From contig JAHRAM010000026.1 of NCBI GenBank assembly GCA_020027305.1, positions 1 through 34,660 on the forward strand: a stretch of DNA of 34,660 nt. The letters are read 5' to 3'. The stretch is from Acidimicrobiia bacterium (lineage in GTDB: Bacteria; Actinomycetota; Acidimicrobiia; Acidimicrobiales; Hopanoidiivorantaceae). The notes under the pieces were generated by a model that worked only from the letters and a program-made list of their open reading frames with translations, was not told the origin of the DNA and did no database searches. The number at the start of each line of letters is the position of its first letter. Position 1 is the stretch's first letter. Both the position numbers and the translations under genes were made by a program. Positions 14,641 through 22,905 of the stretch are shown piece after piece.

Positions 14641-16731
14641 TTAGATAAAGGCCGAAGCAAAAATTAGCGATACAATCGTCATCACCTTGATGAGAATGTT
14701 CATTGACGGCCCAGATGTGTCTTTAAACGGGTCTCCTACAGTGTCGCCAACCACAGCAGCCTTGTGAGGTTCACTTCCTTTTCCACCGTGATTTCCCGCC
14801 TCAATATATTTTTTGGCATTATCCCAAGCCCCACCTGAGTTAGACATAAATATTGCTAACGCAAACCCGCTCACAAGTGCACCTGCCAAAAATCCACCCA
14901 GTGCATTCACGCTAATAAAGCCAAACACAATTGGCACCACTACAGCCAGCCCGCCAGGAAGAATCATTTCTTTTAAGGATGCTTTAGTTGAAATGTCAAC
15001 ACAGCGAGCAGAATCAGGGCGAGCCCCAACTGCGCCCTCTCGTAATCCTGGGATTTCTCTAAATTGTCTTCTTACTTCTTCAATCATTTGATTAGCTGCT
15101 CGCCCAACAGCAGATATTGTGAGAGCTGCAAACAAAAACGGCAGCATTGCGCCAGCAAACAACCCAATAAACACTTCAACTTTTGTGATATTTAAATCAA
15201 GGCTTCCACCTGCTTTGGTAATAGCTTGGTCAAAGGCCGCAAACAAGGCAAGGGCAGTGATAGCAGCCGAACCCACGGCAAATCCTTTTGCGATGGCAGC
15301 AGTTGTGTTGCCTAAAGAATCTAGAGAGTCGGTAACTTCTCTAACCTCACTTGGCATTTCTGCCATTTCTGCAATACCACCAGCGTTGTCAGCAATTGGG
15401 CCATAGGCATCAACTGCCACAATCACGCCCAATGTTGAGAGCATGCCAATGGCAGCAATAGCGATGCCATAAATTCCACCAGTGGTTCCTCCGCTTCCAA
15501 TTAAGTCGCCGAGAGCTAAATCGCCGACCCAATATGAGACACCAATTGCAATTGAAATAAGAACAACCGATGCTGCTACAGAAATCATTCCACCAGATAT
15601 TCCAGACAGAATAGTTGTGGCCGGCCCCGTCTCAGATTGCTTGGCAATTTGTTTAACGGGGGAGTAATGGTCGCTAGTCCAATATTCTGCCACTTTGCCA
15701 ATGAGGTATCCTGCAACTAGCCCAGCAACTACAGCAAGCGGAAGCTGCCATTGAGTGCTTCCTTCAAACAGCCAATAGCCAAGCAAGAAGGTTCCAGCTA
15801 CCGTTCCCAAAAGTGCGATGTTGGTTCCACGGTGTAGCGCTCTAGAAAGTTTTTCAATGGTGATGTTGTTAGAGGTGCGAACAGTAAATGACCCAAGCAT
15901 TGAAAAGACCATTCCCACCCCAGCAATGGCGAGTGGAAATAGAAGCAACTCCTCAAATAAAGAATTGCTTTGTGAAACAGCAAATGCCACAAATGCCATC
16001 GGGGCGATAATTGAACCAGCATAGCTCTCAAACAAATCGGCGCCCATTCCCGCAACATCGCCAACATTGTCGCCAACGTTATCTGCAATAGTCGCAGGGT
16101 TTCTGGGATCATCTTCTGGAATGCCTGCTTCTACTTTTCCAACCAAATCGGCCCCTACATCGGCAGCTTTAGTATAAATGCCTCCACCAACACGGCTAAA
16201 CAGGGCAATGGTGCTTGCCCCTAAACCAAAAGCAGTTATTACTTCAAAGGCATCAGAAATTTCTGCCCACTCCACAAAGAGGAGATAAATCGCACATAGC
16301 CCCAAAAGTGCTAAGCCAGCAACTGAAAACCCCATAACTGCACCGCCGCGAAATGCCAGCGGAAGTGCTTTAGATGCCCCATGTTGTGCCGCAGCAGCTG
16401 TTCTAGCATTTGCACGGGTGGCAATGGTCATTCCAATATAGCCTGCCAGCGCTGATAAAATTGCTCCAGATATATATGTAACAATTCCCCACGGCCAACC
16501 CCAATCAAGTAGCACTCCAATAACAATCGCCATTGCTACCATAAAGATTGCCACAGAAATATATTCCCGCTTCAAAAATGCACGCGCTCCAGTTTGGATG
16601 GCAATCATTATCTCAACCATTTTTGGAGTGCCAGGCTCAGCTCGATTTACATTCAGGGCATAAGCAAAAGCCAGTAGCAATGCCAAGAGTGCGCTTCCGC
16701 CAGCTGCTAATGGAATTATAAGCATTTCCAT
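14641..16731 (-). CDS. hppA: Membrane-bound ion-pumping pyrophosphatase
   Basis: Integral membrane pump that uses pyrophosphate hydrolysis to move H+ or Na+. The substrate-binding motif GGGIYTKAADVGADLVGK is at about residues 182-199, with D-D-P-R-N-P and DNVGDNVGD after it, and a second acidic cluster at DAYGPIADNAGG (441-452). About 16 hydrophobic segments and 696 residues fit the family. The K+-switch position in N-T-T-A-A-I-A-K-G is Ala478, as in K+-dependent enzymes, and not the lysine of K+-independent ones. Glu235 in DLFESY is placed as in bacterial pumps, including Na+ pumps. The gene is divergent from trkA with a 112-base gap. The ion moved is not decidable from the sequence. Confidence 0.96.
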   Translation of the reverse strand: MEMLIIPLAAGGSALLALLLAFAYALNVNRAEPGTPKMVEIMIAIQTGARAFLKREYISVAIFMVAMAIVIGVLLDWGWPWGIVTYISGAILSALAGYIGMTIATRANARTAAAAQHGASKALPLAFRGGAVMGFSVAGLALLGLCAIYLLFVEWAEISDAFEVITAFGLGASTIALFSRVGGGIYTKAADVGADLVGKVEAGIPEDDPRNPATIADNVGDNVGDVAGMGADLFESYAGSIIAPMAFVAFAVSQSNSLFEELLLFPLAIAGVGMVFSMLGSFTVRTSNNITIEKLSRALHRGTNIALLGTVAGTFLLGYWLFEGSTQWQLPLAVVAGLVAGYLIGKVAEYWTSDHYSPVKQIAKQSETGPATTILSGISGGMISVAASVVLISIAIGVSYWVGDLALGDLIGSGGTTGGIYGIAIAAIGMLSTLGVIVAVDAYGPIADNAGGIAEMAEMPSEVREVTDSLDSLGNTTAAIAKGFAVGSAAITALALFAAFDQAITKAGGSLDLNITKVEVFIGLFAGAMLPFLFAALTISAVGRAANQMIEEVRRQFREIPGLREGAVGARPDSARCVDISTKASLKEMILPGGLAVVVPIVFGFISVNALGGFLAGALVSGFALAIFMSNSGGAWDNAKKYIEAGNHGGKGSEPHKAAVVGDTVGDPFKDTSGPSMNILIKVMTIVSLIFASAFI

Positions 16732-16843
16732 TTTATTTTATAGAAAATCAAAAAATCAAATAGGTTTATTGAGGATGCATTTTCACATTTTGACAGAAAT
16801 GAGCCTTGAATACCCATCACCTAGACACTAAAATTATTCCAAC
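16732..16843. promoter_or_regulatory. hppA/trkA divergent promoter region
   Basis: 112-base spacer between two divergent ion-transport genes. It must contain the hppA start region and probably the trkAHH promoter. No clear operator palindrome is seen. Confidence 0.35.
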
Positions 16844-18220
16844 GTGCGCATAATAGTAGTGGGAGTCGGCGAAGTCGGATCTCATATAGCCGAGTCTCTG
16901 AGCGCTGATGGCGTAGACATTGTCGTTATTGAAAAAGATCAAAACCGACTAGATGAGCTATCAAAGCGACTAGACATTCTGGCAGTACGTGGAAATGCTC
17001 TAAACCACAATGTTTTGGCAAATGCTGGAGTTGCTTCAGCATTCATGTTGGTTGCAGTCACAGATAGAGATGAAGTAAATATGATGGCGTGTCTTCTGGC
17101 AGCTCAAGCGGGGGTGAAGCACCGAATCGTGCGGATTGAAAATGACTACCTACAAGACAAAAAGTCAAAGGAGCTGCGCAAGGCAATGAAGATTGGAAAG
17201 GTTATTGACCCTGACCGAACTACCGTAGATGAAATTATGCAGTTGCTCACATATCCAGGTGTAGCAGAAATTGATGAGATGGCAAATGGTGCATTGTTAA
17301 TGACAGGAGCCCAGCTAACAGAAGATAGCCCTCTTGCAAATCGAAAGTTAGCAGATATTGCCAAAGACAATGAGCCAGAGTGGGGTTTTATGGTAGGAGC
17401 AATATCTAGAGGTGAAGAAACGCTCATTCCAAGAGATACCGAGCTAATACTTTTGCCAGGCGATACGGTTAGGGTAATCGTAAAAAAGGAAGCTCTTAAA
17501 GAAATGCTCCACCAACTAGGTGCTCCTGACATCCGCCTCAAAAATATTATGGTATTGGGCGGTGGAAGAATTGGAGAAATGACTGCTGCTCGACTAGAAA
17601 GCGAAGGGCGACATGTGAAATTGATTGACCTAGACCCTGAACGCGCAACCGAGCTTTCAGAAGCTCACAACAACATTGATATCATTCAAGGTGATATCGC
17701 AAATTCTGACTTGTTAGATTCAGAGGGAATAAAACGTATGGATGCCGTGGTTGCAGTTTCTGGCAGAGACGAAAGCAATATCTTGGCATGTCTCTATGCT
17801 CAGTCAAAAGGTGTGGGAGAAATTATTTCTATCCTTCATAAGGCTGAACTAAAAAATATGTTTGCAAGATTCGGGTTAGAAAAAACCTTATCGCCGATTA
17901 CTGCCAGCATTGAATCAGTTCTTGAAATCGTTCGCTCTGAAAAAATTAAAACTACCGTTCAAAAAGTAACGAGCTTTCTAGCAATGGATATTGAGGTGCT
18001 TGAAATAACTGTTATGGCGGGAAGCCGTGCAGACGGCAAGAAGGTTTGTGAGCTTGGGCCGTCTAAAAAGATTTTGATTGGAGCAGTTGTTAACAATGAG
18101 GGAGTAAAAATAGTAAGGGGCAACACCAGCCTCCGTGCTGGTGACAAGTTGGTGGTTTTTGCTCGCCCCAATGCCCTAGGCAAGGTGTCAGAGCTATTTG
18201 AGACAAAACATAAAGACTAA
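16844..18220 (+). CDS. trkA: Trk potassium uptake protein TrkA
   Basis: Cytoplasmic regulatory subunit of the Trk K+ uptake system; binds NAD(H)/nucleotides and gates TrkH. Two RCK_N-RCK_C units are visible: GVGEVG at residues 7-12 with the acidic end of beta-2 in VVIEKD, and a second motif VLGGGRIGEM near residue 236 followed by IDLDPER. Length of 458 fits full TrkA. Start is GTG at 16844, the point where the first Rossmann strand MRIIVVGVGE begins. The gene overlaps the TTG start of the first trkH by 23 bases, a sign of translational coupling. Confidence 0.95.
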   Translation: MRIIVVGVGEVGSHIAESLSADGVDIVVIEKDQNRLDELSKRLDILAVRGNALNHNVLANAGVASAFMLVAVTDRDEVNMMACLLAAQAGVKHRIVRIENDYLQDKKSKELRKAMKIGKVIDPDRTTVDEIMQLLTYPGVAEIDEMANGALLMTGAQLTEDSPLANRKLADIAKDNEPEWGFMVGAISRGEETLIPRDTELILLPGDTVRVIVKKEALKEMLHQLGAPDIRLKNIMVLGGGRIGEMTAARLESEGRHVKLIDLDPERATELSEAHNNIDIIQGDIANSDLLDSEGIKRMDAVVAVSGRDESNILACLYAQSKGVGEIISILHKAELKNMFARFGLEKTLSPITASIESVLEIVRSEKIKTTVQKVTSFLAMDIEVLEITVMAGSRADGKKVCELGPSKKILIGAVVNNEGVKIVRGNTSLRAGDKLVVFARPNALGKVSELFETKHKD

Positions 18221-19760
18221 TATCTTAGGGCTGTTTGTGTCCTTAATCGGGGCAGGCTTAGTGCTTGCCTTGTCTGGCTTGATAGGCATGGCAACCAATG
18301 AAGCTGAAACTTTTGAGCAGCTCCATCTCACCTATGGCGTGATGTGTGTTTTGTCTGGCTTAATCGGGGCAGCATTTTTTGCCCGTAAAACTGTGGTAGA
18401 ACCAAAATCAATTTTGTCAGCTGCGCTTATTGCTATAGGAACGTTCTTGGGGGTTATATATTTCGCATTTTGGATAACTGGAAAATTTGGAAGCCTAGAC
18501 GATGTTTTGTTAGAAGCAGTTTCTGCCATCACTACCACCAACCTGAGCTTGGTGAACAACCCACAAGAATTAGGGCAAGGGCTGTTATTTTTGCGAGCAG
18601 CTACTCAGTGGGTGGGCGGTCTTGGGGCAATATGTTTTTTCTCAATACTCTTACCCGTTTTTACTAGAGGAAGAGAAAATGCCAACAATCCCCTCAAAGC
18701 TGTGCTTAGTATTTATTTTGCAGTTACTGCTATTTTGATTGTCGCATTTGTTCTTGCAAAGATGAGTTGGTTTGATGCCATTACTCATAGCTTTACTACC
18801 ATTTCAACTGGCGGATTTTCAAATTACACAAACGGGCTTTCACATTTCAATTCAGCATCTGTGGAATGGATAGCGGTGGCGGGAATGTTTGTTGGTGGAA
18901 TACGACCAGTGCTTTTGTGGTGGGGGCTTCGCCGTTCGCCTGTTGTTTTGTGGCGCTCACTAGAAATGCGCATTTATGTATTGGTGGTTCTTTCTGTCAG
19001 CCTCATACTTTTTTTAAGCGATGGAGATGGCTTGCGTCGTAGTTTCTTTAGCGTGACTTCTGCAATTTCTGGCACTGGATTTTTCTTAGAGAACTGGGCG
19101 GGCTTTGGATTTGGGCTACAAATTTTAGTGTTAGTGTTGATTGCCACAGGAACAATGTCTGGAACTGCAGCAGGCGGATTTGGGTTGACCCGCGCCACAG
19201 AATCTGTTCAGTATATATATCGTGAGCTTTATACACAGCTTCACCCAAAGGCAGTGTTTAAGGTGAAAATGGGTAGCGATGTGTTAAACGAATCTGGGCT
19301 TTCTCAAACCCAGTCATTTCAGTTTTTCTATTTAGGGGCACTTATTGTCGGAACTTTTGCACTTGCACAATCGGGGGCAGACCTTGTTTCAGCTATTGGC
19401 GGAACCATAACAGCATTTGCATCAATGGGTCCAAGCATAGGTGAATTCTTTTCTGATTCAGCTAGCTTGGCAGAACTCCCACGCCCAGCAAGAGCAGTGC
19501 TTTCTGTGATGATGCTAGTTGGCAGGGTTTCAATATTTCCAATAATGATTTTGCTATTTGCTTTTGTTGAGCGACTAAGTTTTTTTCGTTTTTCAAAGGT
19601 TCGCTCACGAATGCAATTCCTCAACAAATTGGGTGCTAAGAAATTGTTTAACAAAAAATCACAAGACGATAATTCTGTGCCGACGACAATTTCTCAGTTT
19701 GAAAATGAGACCACGACCAAGACCACCAAAAATAACATCTCAAAAGAAATTAAAGGTTAA
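18198..19760 (+). CDS. trkH: TrkH-family potassium transporter, first copy (divergent filter)
   Basis: Membrane subunit of the Trk K+ uptake system, 520 residues. Four pore-loop regions are recognisable. The first reads ITTTNLSLV (111-119), with Asn115 where a glycine is usual; the second STGGFSN (203-209) is canonical; the third SGTGF (291-295) and fourth SMGP (409-412) are close to family form. Other family blocks are TQWVGGLGA and GTMSGTAAGGFGLTR. After the last membrane helix comes a polar tail rich in Asn, Thr and Lys (about 480-520). Start TTG at 18198 overlaps trkA. The next trkH follows 11 bases later, so the three genes should be one operon. The first filter may weaken or change ion selectivity. 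Confidence 0.9.
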   Translation: MRQNIKTNILGLFVSLIGAGLVLALSGLIGMATNEAETFEQLHLTYGVMCVLSGLIGAAFFARKTVVEPKSILSAALIAIGTFLGVIYFAFWITGKFGSLDDVLLEAVSAITTTNLSLVNNPQELGQGLLFLRAATQWVGGLGAICFFSILLPVFTRGRENANNPLKAVLSIYFAVTAILIVAFVLAKMSWFDAITHSFTTISTGGFSNYTNGLSHFNSASVEWIAVAGMFVGGIRPVLLWWGLRRSPVVLWRSLEMRIYVLVVLSVSLILFLSDGDGLRRSFFSVTSAISGTGFFLENWAGFGFGLQILVLVLIATGTMSGTAAGGFGLTRATESVQYIYRELYTQLHPKAVFKVKMGSDVLNESGLSQTQSFQFFYLGALIVGTFALAQSGADLVSAIGGTITAFASMGPSIGEFFSDSASLAELPRPARAVLSVMMLVGRVSIFPIMILLFAFVERLSFFRFSKVRSRMQFLNKLGAKKLFNKKSQDDNSVPTTISQFENETTTKTTKNNISKEIKG

Positions 19761-19771
19761 AGTAAAAACTC

Positions 19772-21340
19772 ATGCCAAGCACTAAACAACTACACATACG
19801 ACTAGTTGGCCCAGCCATAAGAAAAAACAGCACCACCGTTCATATGGTTGGCGCGGGGCTCTTGCTTATTTCCCCCGGCATTCTTATCGCAGGTTTAGTT
19901 GAATTACTTTCTTCTAATTCCCCAGATGCCCTTGGGCTTTTTGTCACCGCACTAATTACAGCAGGTATCGGCTATCTGTTTTGGCAAACCACTGCTATCA
20001 AAGGCACGCCCGACTCTCTATCTATTTTTTCAGCGGTGGCATGGACATGGATAATGTGTTCTCTGCTGGGATCACTTCCATATATTTTGTCTAGCCAAAT
20101 GGGCGGATGGGGAAGTTGGGATAGCGCATTGTTTGAATCCATTTCAGGGTTCAGCTGCACAGGCTCTTCAGTTCTGCCAGATATTGAATCACTTGGAAAA
20201 GGAATGCTGCTCTGGCGACAAATGACCCAGTGGTATGGTGGAATGGGAATGGTGGTTCTGGCTGTTAGTGTATTGCCTTATGTTGGAGTCGGTGGGTTGG
20301 CACTTGTAACAGCAGAAGCTCCTGGCCCATCTACCGAACGGTTAGTGCCTCGAGTTAGAGAAACTGCCAAGCGGTTATGGACGCTCTATGTGGGGATTAC
20401 GGTTTTAATCACAGTTGTTTTATTTGCAGTTCCAGGGCCAGGGCTTTATGACTCAATCGCTCATGCTCTTTCAACGGCATCAACTGGTGGCTTTTCTGTT
20501 TTCAACCAATCTATAGGGCACTATAACTCTATTGCCGTTGAGCTAATCATTGCTTTTTTCTTGGTGGTGTGTGCCTTAAGTTTTAACCTCCACTATCAAG
20601 TGCTCTTTTCAAAAGTCTCAAAGGGGTTTTTAAGCCGTATTGGCAGGTTGAAAAAATATTTTGAAAGCAAAGACCAAGCGTTCTTCATCAAAATTTTTGT
20701 TGGGACAACCATAGTCGTTTCTCTATTGGCGTGGAATTCTGCTCTCTTTACATCTTTCTGGAATGCCCTTAGGCATTCTGTTTTCAATGTAGCAACGTTA
20801 ATTTCTAGTGGGGGCTTTTCAAATGCCAGAGGGGTCGGCAGTGCTGGCGATTTTTCTCTTTGGGCACCAAGCCTTCAAATTATTTTATTGGTGCTAATGG
20901 TTATGGGGGGTTGTGTTGGGTCAACTGCTGGCGGGTTAAAGAGCTACCGAGTTTATATCGCTGCTGGACATATTAAAAACAATCTCAAAAAGACACTTCA
21001 CCCAAACCTAGTTCGACAAGTTCGCTTGGGCAAAGTCACTGTGCCAGAAGAAATCGTTCGCCGAGTTCTAGGGTTTATCACTTTGTTCGTGGTGATATTG
21101 TTGGTGGGAACACTGGTGCTTGCTAGTTTAGGAAATAATTTGCCAACTGCTTTTAGTGGGGCAGTAAGCGCCATGAGCAATATGGGCCCTGCTTTAGGAG
21201 ATGCTGGCCCAGCTGAAAATTTCCTTGCGTTTTCGCGGCCAGCAAGGGGAGTGCTAATGGCATTGATGTTAATAGGCAGGCTTGAAATTATGGCTGTGCT
21301 GTTTATGTTTCTAGACCCACTGCGCGCACTAAGGCGATAA
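19772..21340 (+). CDS. trkH: TrkH-family potassium transporter, second copy (canonical filter)
   Basis: Membrane K+ transporter subunit of 522 residues. Pore loops look canonical: SGFSCTGSSV (125-134) with Gly131, then STASTGGFS, then SSGGFSN and SNMGPALG. The blocks MTQWYGGMG and GGCVGSTAGGLKSYR are typical. It is the third gene of trkA-trkH-trkH. It differs widely from the first trkH, so the pair is an old duplication or two separate lineages, not a recent copy. Its 3' end (from 21151) was duplicated together with the downstream lipoprotein gene and is found again, decayed, at 22779-22905. Confidence 0.94.
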   Translation: MPSTKQLHIRLVGPAIRKNSTTVHMVGAGLLLISPGILIAGLVELLSSNSPDALGLFVTALITAGIGYLFWQTTAIKGTPDSLSIFSAVAWTWIMCSLLGSLPYILSSQMGGWGSWDSALFESISGFSCTGSSVLPDIESLGKGMLLWRQMTQWYGGMGMVVLAVSVLPYVGVGGLALVTAEAPGPSTERLVPRVRETAKRLWTLYVGITVLITVVLFAVPGPGLYDSIAHALSTASTGGFSVFNQSIGHYNSIAVELIIAFFLVVCALSFNLHYQVLFSKVSKGFLSRIGRLKKYFESKDQAFFIKIFVGTTIVVSLLAWNSALFTSFWNALRHSVFNVATLISSGGFSNARGVGSAGDFSLWAPSLQIILLVLMVMGGCVGSTAGGLKSYRVYIAAGHIKNNLKKTLHPNLVRQVRLGKVTVPEEIVRRVLGFITLFVVILLVGTLVLASLGNNLPTAFSGAVSAMSNMGPALGDAGPAENFLAFSRPARGVLMALMLIGRLEIMAVLFMFLDPLRALRR

Positions 21341-22783
21341 TAAAAAATTAAAAATTTATCTGCGGGTGGGGTTAATAGGGAACTCTTTGGGATTATCGAA
21401 ATCACCCCAGCACCAAACACCACTACGGTCGTTATTTCTGCCCTCTACACAGCCACCACTCAGGTTCAAACCGTAGTTAAAGTTAAAACCGAGAAAAATT
21501 ACCTCATCAATGGGCAACCTTTTTGGGTTGTCAAAGTCTTCCCAGCACAAAAGCCCAGAATCAACGTCGCCATCAAGCTTGCCAAGTATGCAGCCAGAAT
21601 TAAGATTTATGTTTGACGAGATTCTAAATAATCCTCGCTCCACATCAATGGGTGATTTTCTAGGGTTCTCAAAATCATCCCAACACCATAAATCTTTTTC
21701 AGCGCTATCAGGTAAACCGCCGATTAGGCAACCCGCATCTGGAGCAAAATCAAAACTATGGTCAAATGAATCAGCGCTAGTAACAAGTGGCATCTTTTTA
21801 GGGTTATTAAAGTCTCCCCAGCACCAAATTTCCTCATCAGGAGTTTCTATGCAGCCCGCTTTCAAATTAGCCTCTAGGGTAAGTTGAGAATGGAGTCCAA
21901 GCTCAATGGGTGATTTTTTAAGATTGTCAAAATCATCCCAGCACCATAGTTCAAATTCCTCATTTTCAATATTTTTGCCGCCCACACAACCTGAATCTAA
22001 ACTAGAAGCGCTAGACCAGCGAGGGGAACGTAAGTCAATGGGAAATCTTTTTGGAGTGCCAGAATTTCCCCAGCACCAAAGCTCAGAGTCGGTACCATCG
22101 GTACCACCGTAGCAAGTTGAATTAAAGCTGGGGCTTGCTTCAACATTGCTTATATTGTCTGCAGGAAATAATTTTTTGGGATTGTTAAAATCATCCCAGC
22201 ACCAAACCTCAAACTCTCTGTGAGAAATATCGACACAGCCAGAGTCAAGATTTGCCCCTGGGCGCAAAAATACTTGTGGGCCCGTTCCCGCCGATATCCT
22301 TTCCCTCATAAAGTCAATGGGCAGTTTCTTCGGGTTATCAAAATCTGCCCAGCACCATACTTCGTAATCGTTGACAAGCCCATAGTCTCCAACAATTAGA
22401 GTTGCACAGCCAGACTCTAGATTGGATCCTAAGCTAACCGCCTCAAAGGAGCCTATATTGTCAAATGCAAGTTTTTCTGGCTTATTAAAGTCTCCCCAGC
22501 ACCAAACCTCGTAAATATCAAGCTCGCTATTAGGAATTGAAAGACAACCTGAATTTTGATCGATACGTTTTACTCCTGGAAATCCAGGAATCGTAGATTC
22601 TTCAACATCACTAGAAGTGCTTGCAGAATGATTACAAGCAGACGCCAAAAGAGCTACAGAAACCCCAAGCACGACAAAAACAACAAGTCGCATAATGATT
22701 TAGCTTAGTAAAAAATTACATCTATCTACGGGCAGTCGTATTCGTGTCGTGTTTTCTACGCCTCAATTTTTAAGCAGATTTTA
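21151..22783. repeat. Tandem segmental duplication, left unit
   Basis: This unit holds the 3' end of the second trkH, the first W-C-W repeat lipoprotein gene and about 90 bases upstream of that gene. The right unit repeats the same order. The bases just upstream of both lipoprotein starts match closely (ATTACATCTATCTACGGGCA and CTCAATTTTTAAGCAGATTT in both). Confidence 0.88.
21356..22693 (-). CDS. Lipoprotein with nine Cys-paired W-C-W repeats (RCC1-like), copy A
   Basis: I do not recognise a characterised family. The N-terminus is a lipoprotein signal: MRLVVFVVLGVSVALLASAC with Cys20 as the lipidation site. The mature part has nine repeats of about 40-51 residues. Each has a first cysteine (usually S-G-C) and, 11-16 residues on, a W-C-W-x-D-F-x-N-P-K-K block. 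W-C-W cysteines are at 65, 114, 165, 207, 251, 291, 337, 383 (L-C-W) and 428; partners at 50, 96, 153, 194, 236, 281, 322, 368 and 415. The spacing resembles degenerate RCC1 beta-propeller repeats (C...V-W-C-W-G-D-N), so a surface propeller or solenoid with one disulfide per repeat is plausible. It is convergent with trkH, 15 bases apart, and has no Shine-Dalgarno. Confidence 0.75.
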   Translation of the reverse strand: MRLVVFVVLGVSVALLASACNHSASTSSDVEESTIPGFPGVKRIDQNSGCLSIPNSELDIYEVWCWGDFNKPEKLAFDNIGSFEAVSLGSNLESGCATLIVGDYGLVNDYEVWCWADFDNPKKLPIDFMRERISAGTGPQVFLRPGANLDSGCVDISHREFEVWCWDDFNNPKKLFPADNISNVEASPSFNSTCYGGTDGTDSELWCWGNSGTPKRFPIDLRSPRWSSASSLDSGCVGGKNIENEEFELWCWDDFDNLKKSPIELGLHSQLTLEANLKAGCIETPDEEIWCWGDFNNPKKMPLVTSADSFDHSFDFAPDAGCLIGGLPDSAEKDLWCWDDFENPRKSPIDVERGLFRISSNINLNSGCILGKLDGDVDSGLLCWEDFDNPKRLPIDEVIFLGFNFNYGLNLSGGCVEGRNNDRSGVWCWGDFDNPKEFPINPTRR

Positions 22784-22905
22784 ATGGGGCAGTGAGCGCC
22801 ATGGGGAGTGCTAATGGCATTGATGTTAATAGGCAGGCTTGAAATTGTGGCTGTGCTGTTTATGTTTCTAGCCCCACTGCGAACACTAAGAAGATAATGA
22901 AAAAT
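22779..22905 (+). pseudogene. Decayed copy of the 3' end of trkH between the two lipoprotein genes
   Basis: From 22785 the bases TGGGGCAGTGAGCGCCATG match the second trkH near 21157-21175, then jump by 71 bases to GGGAGTGCTAATGG (parent 21247) and follow the parent to its stop region. By hand I count about 7 differences in the last 95 bases. No open frame is kept. The left junction TTTTA at 22779-22783 joins the upstream region of a lipoprotein gene to trkH sequence. Confidence 0.92.

Noticed and set aside
21341..21355. Bidirectional terminator between trkH and the lipoprotein gene
   Set aside because: Only A/T-rich bases with no real stem; 15 bases is too short.
22779..22905. Insertion sequence or transposon remnant between the lipoprotein genes
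   Set aside because: The segment matches the nearby trkH 3' end, there are no inverted repeats and no transposase; tandem duplication explains it.
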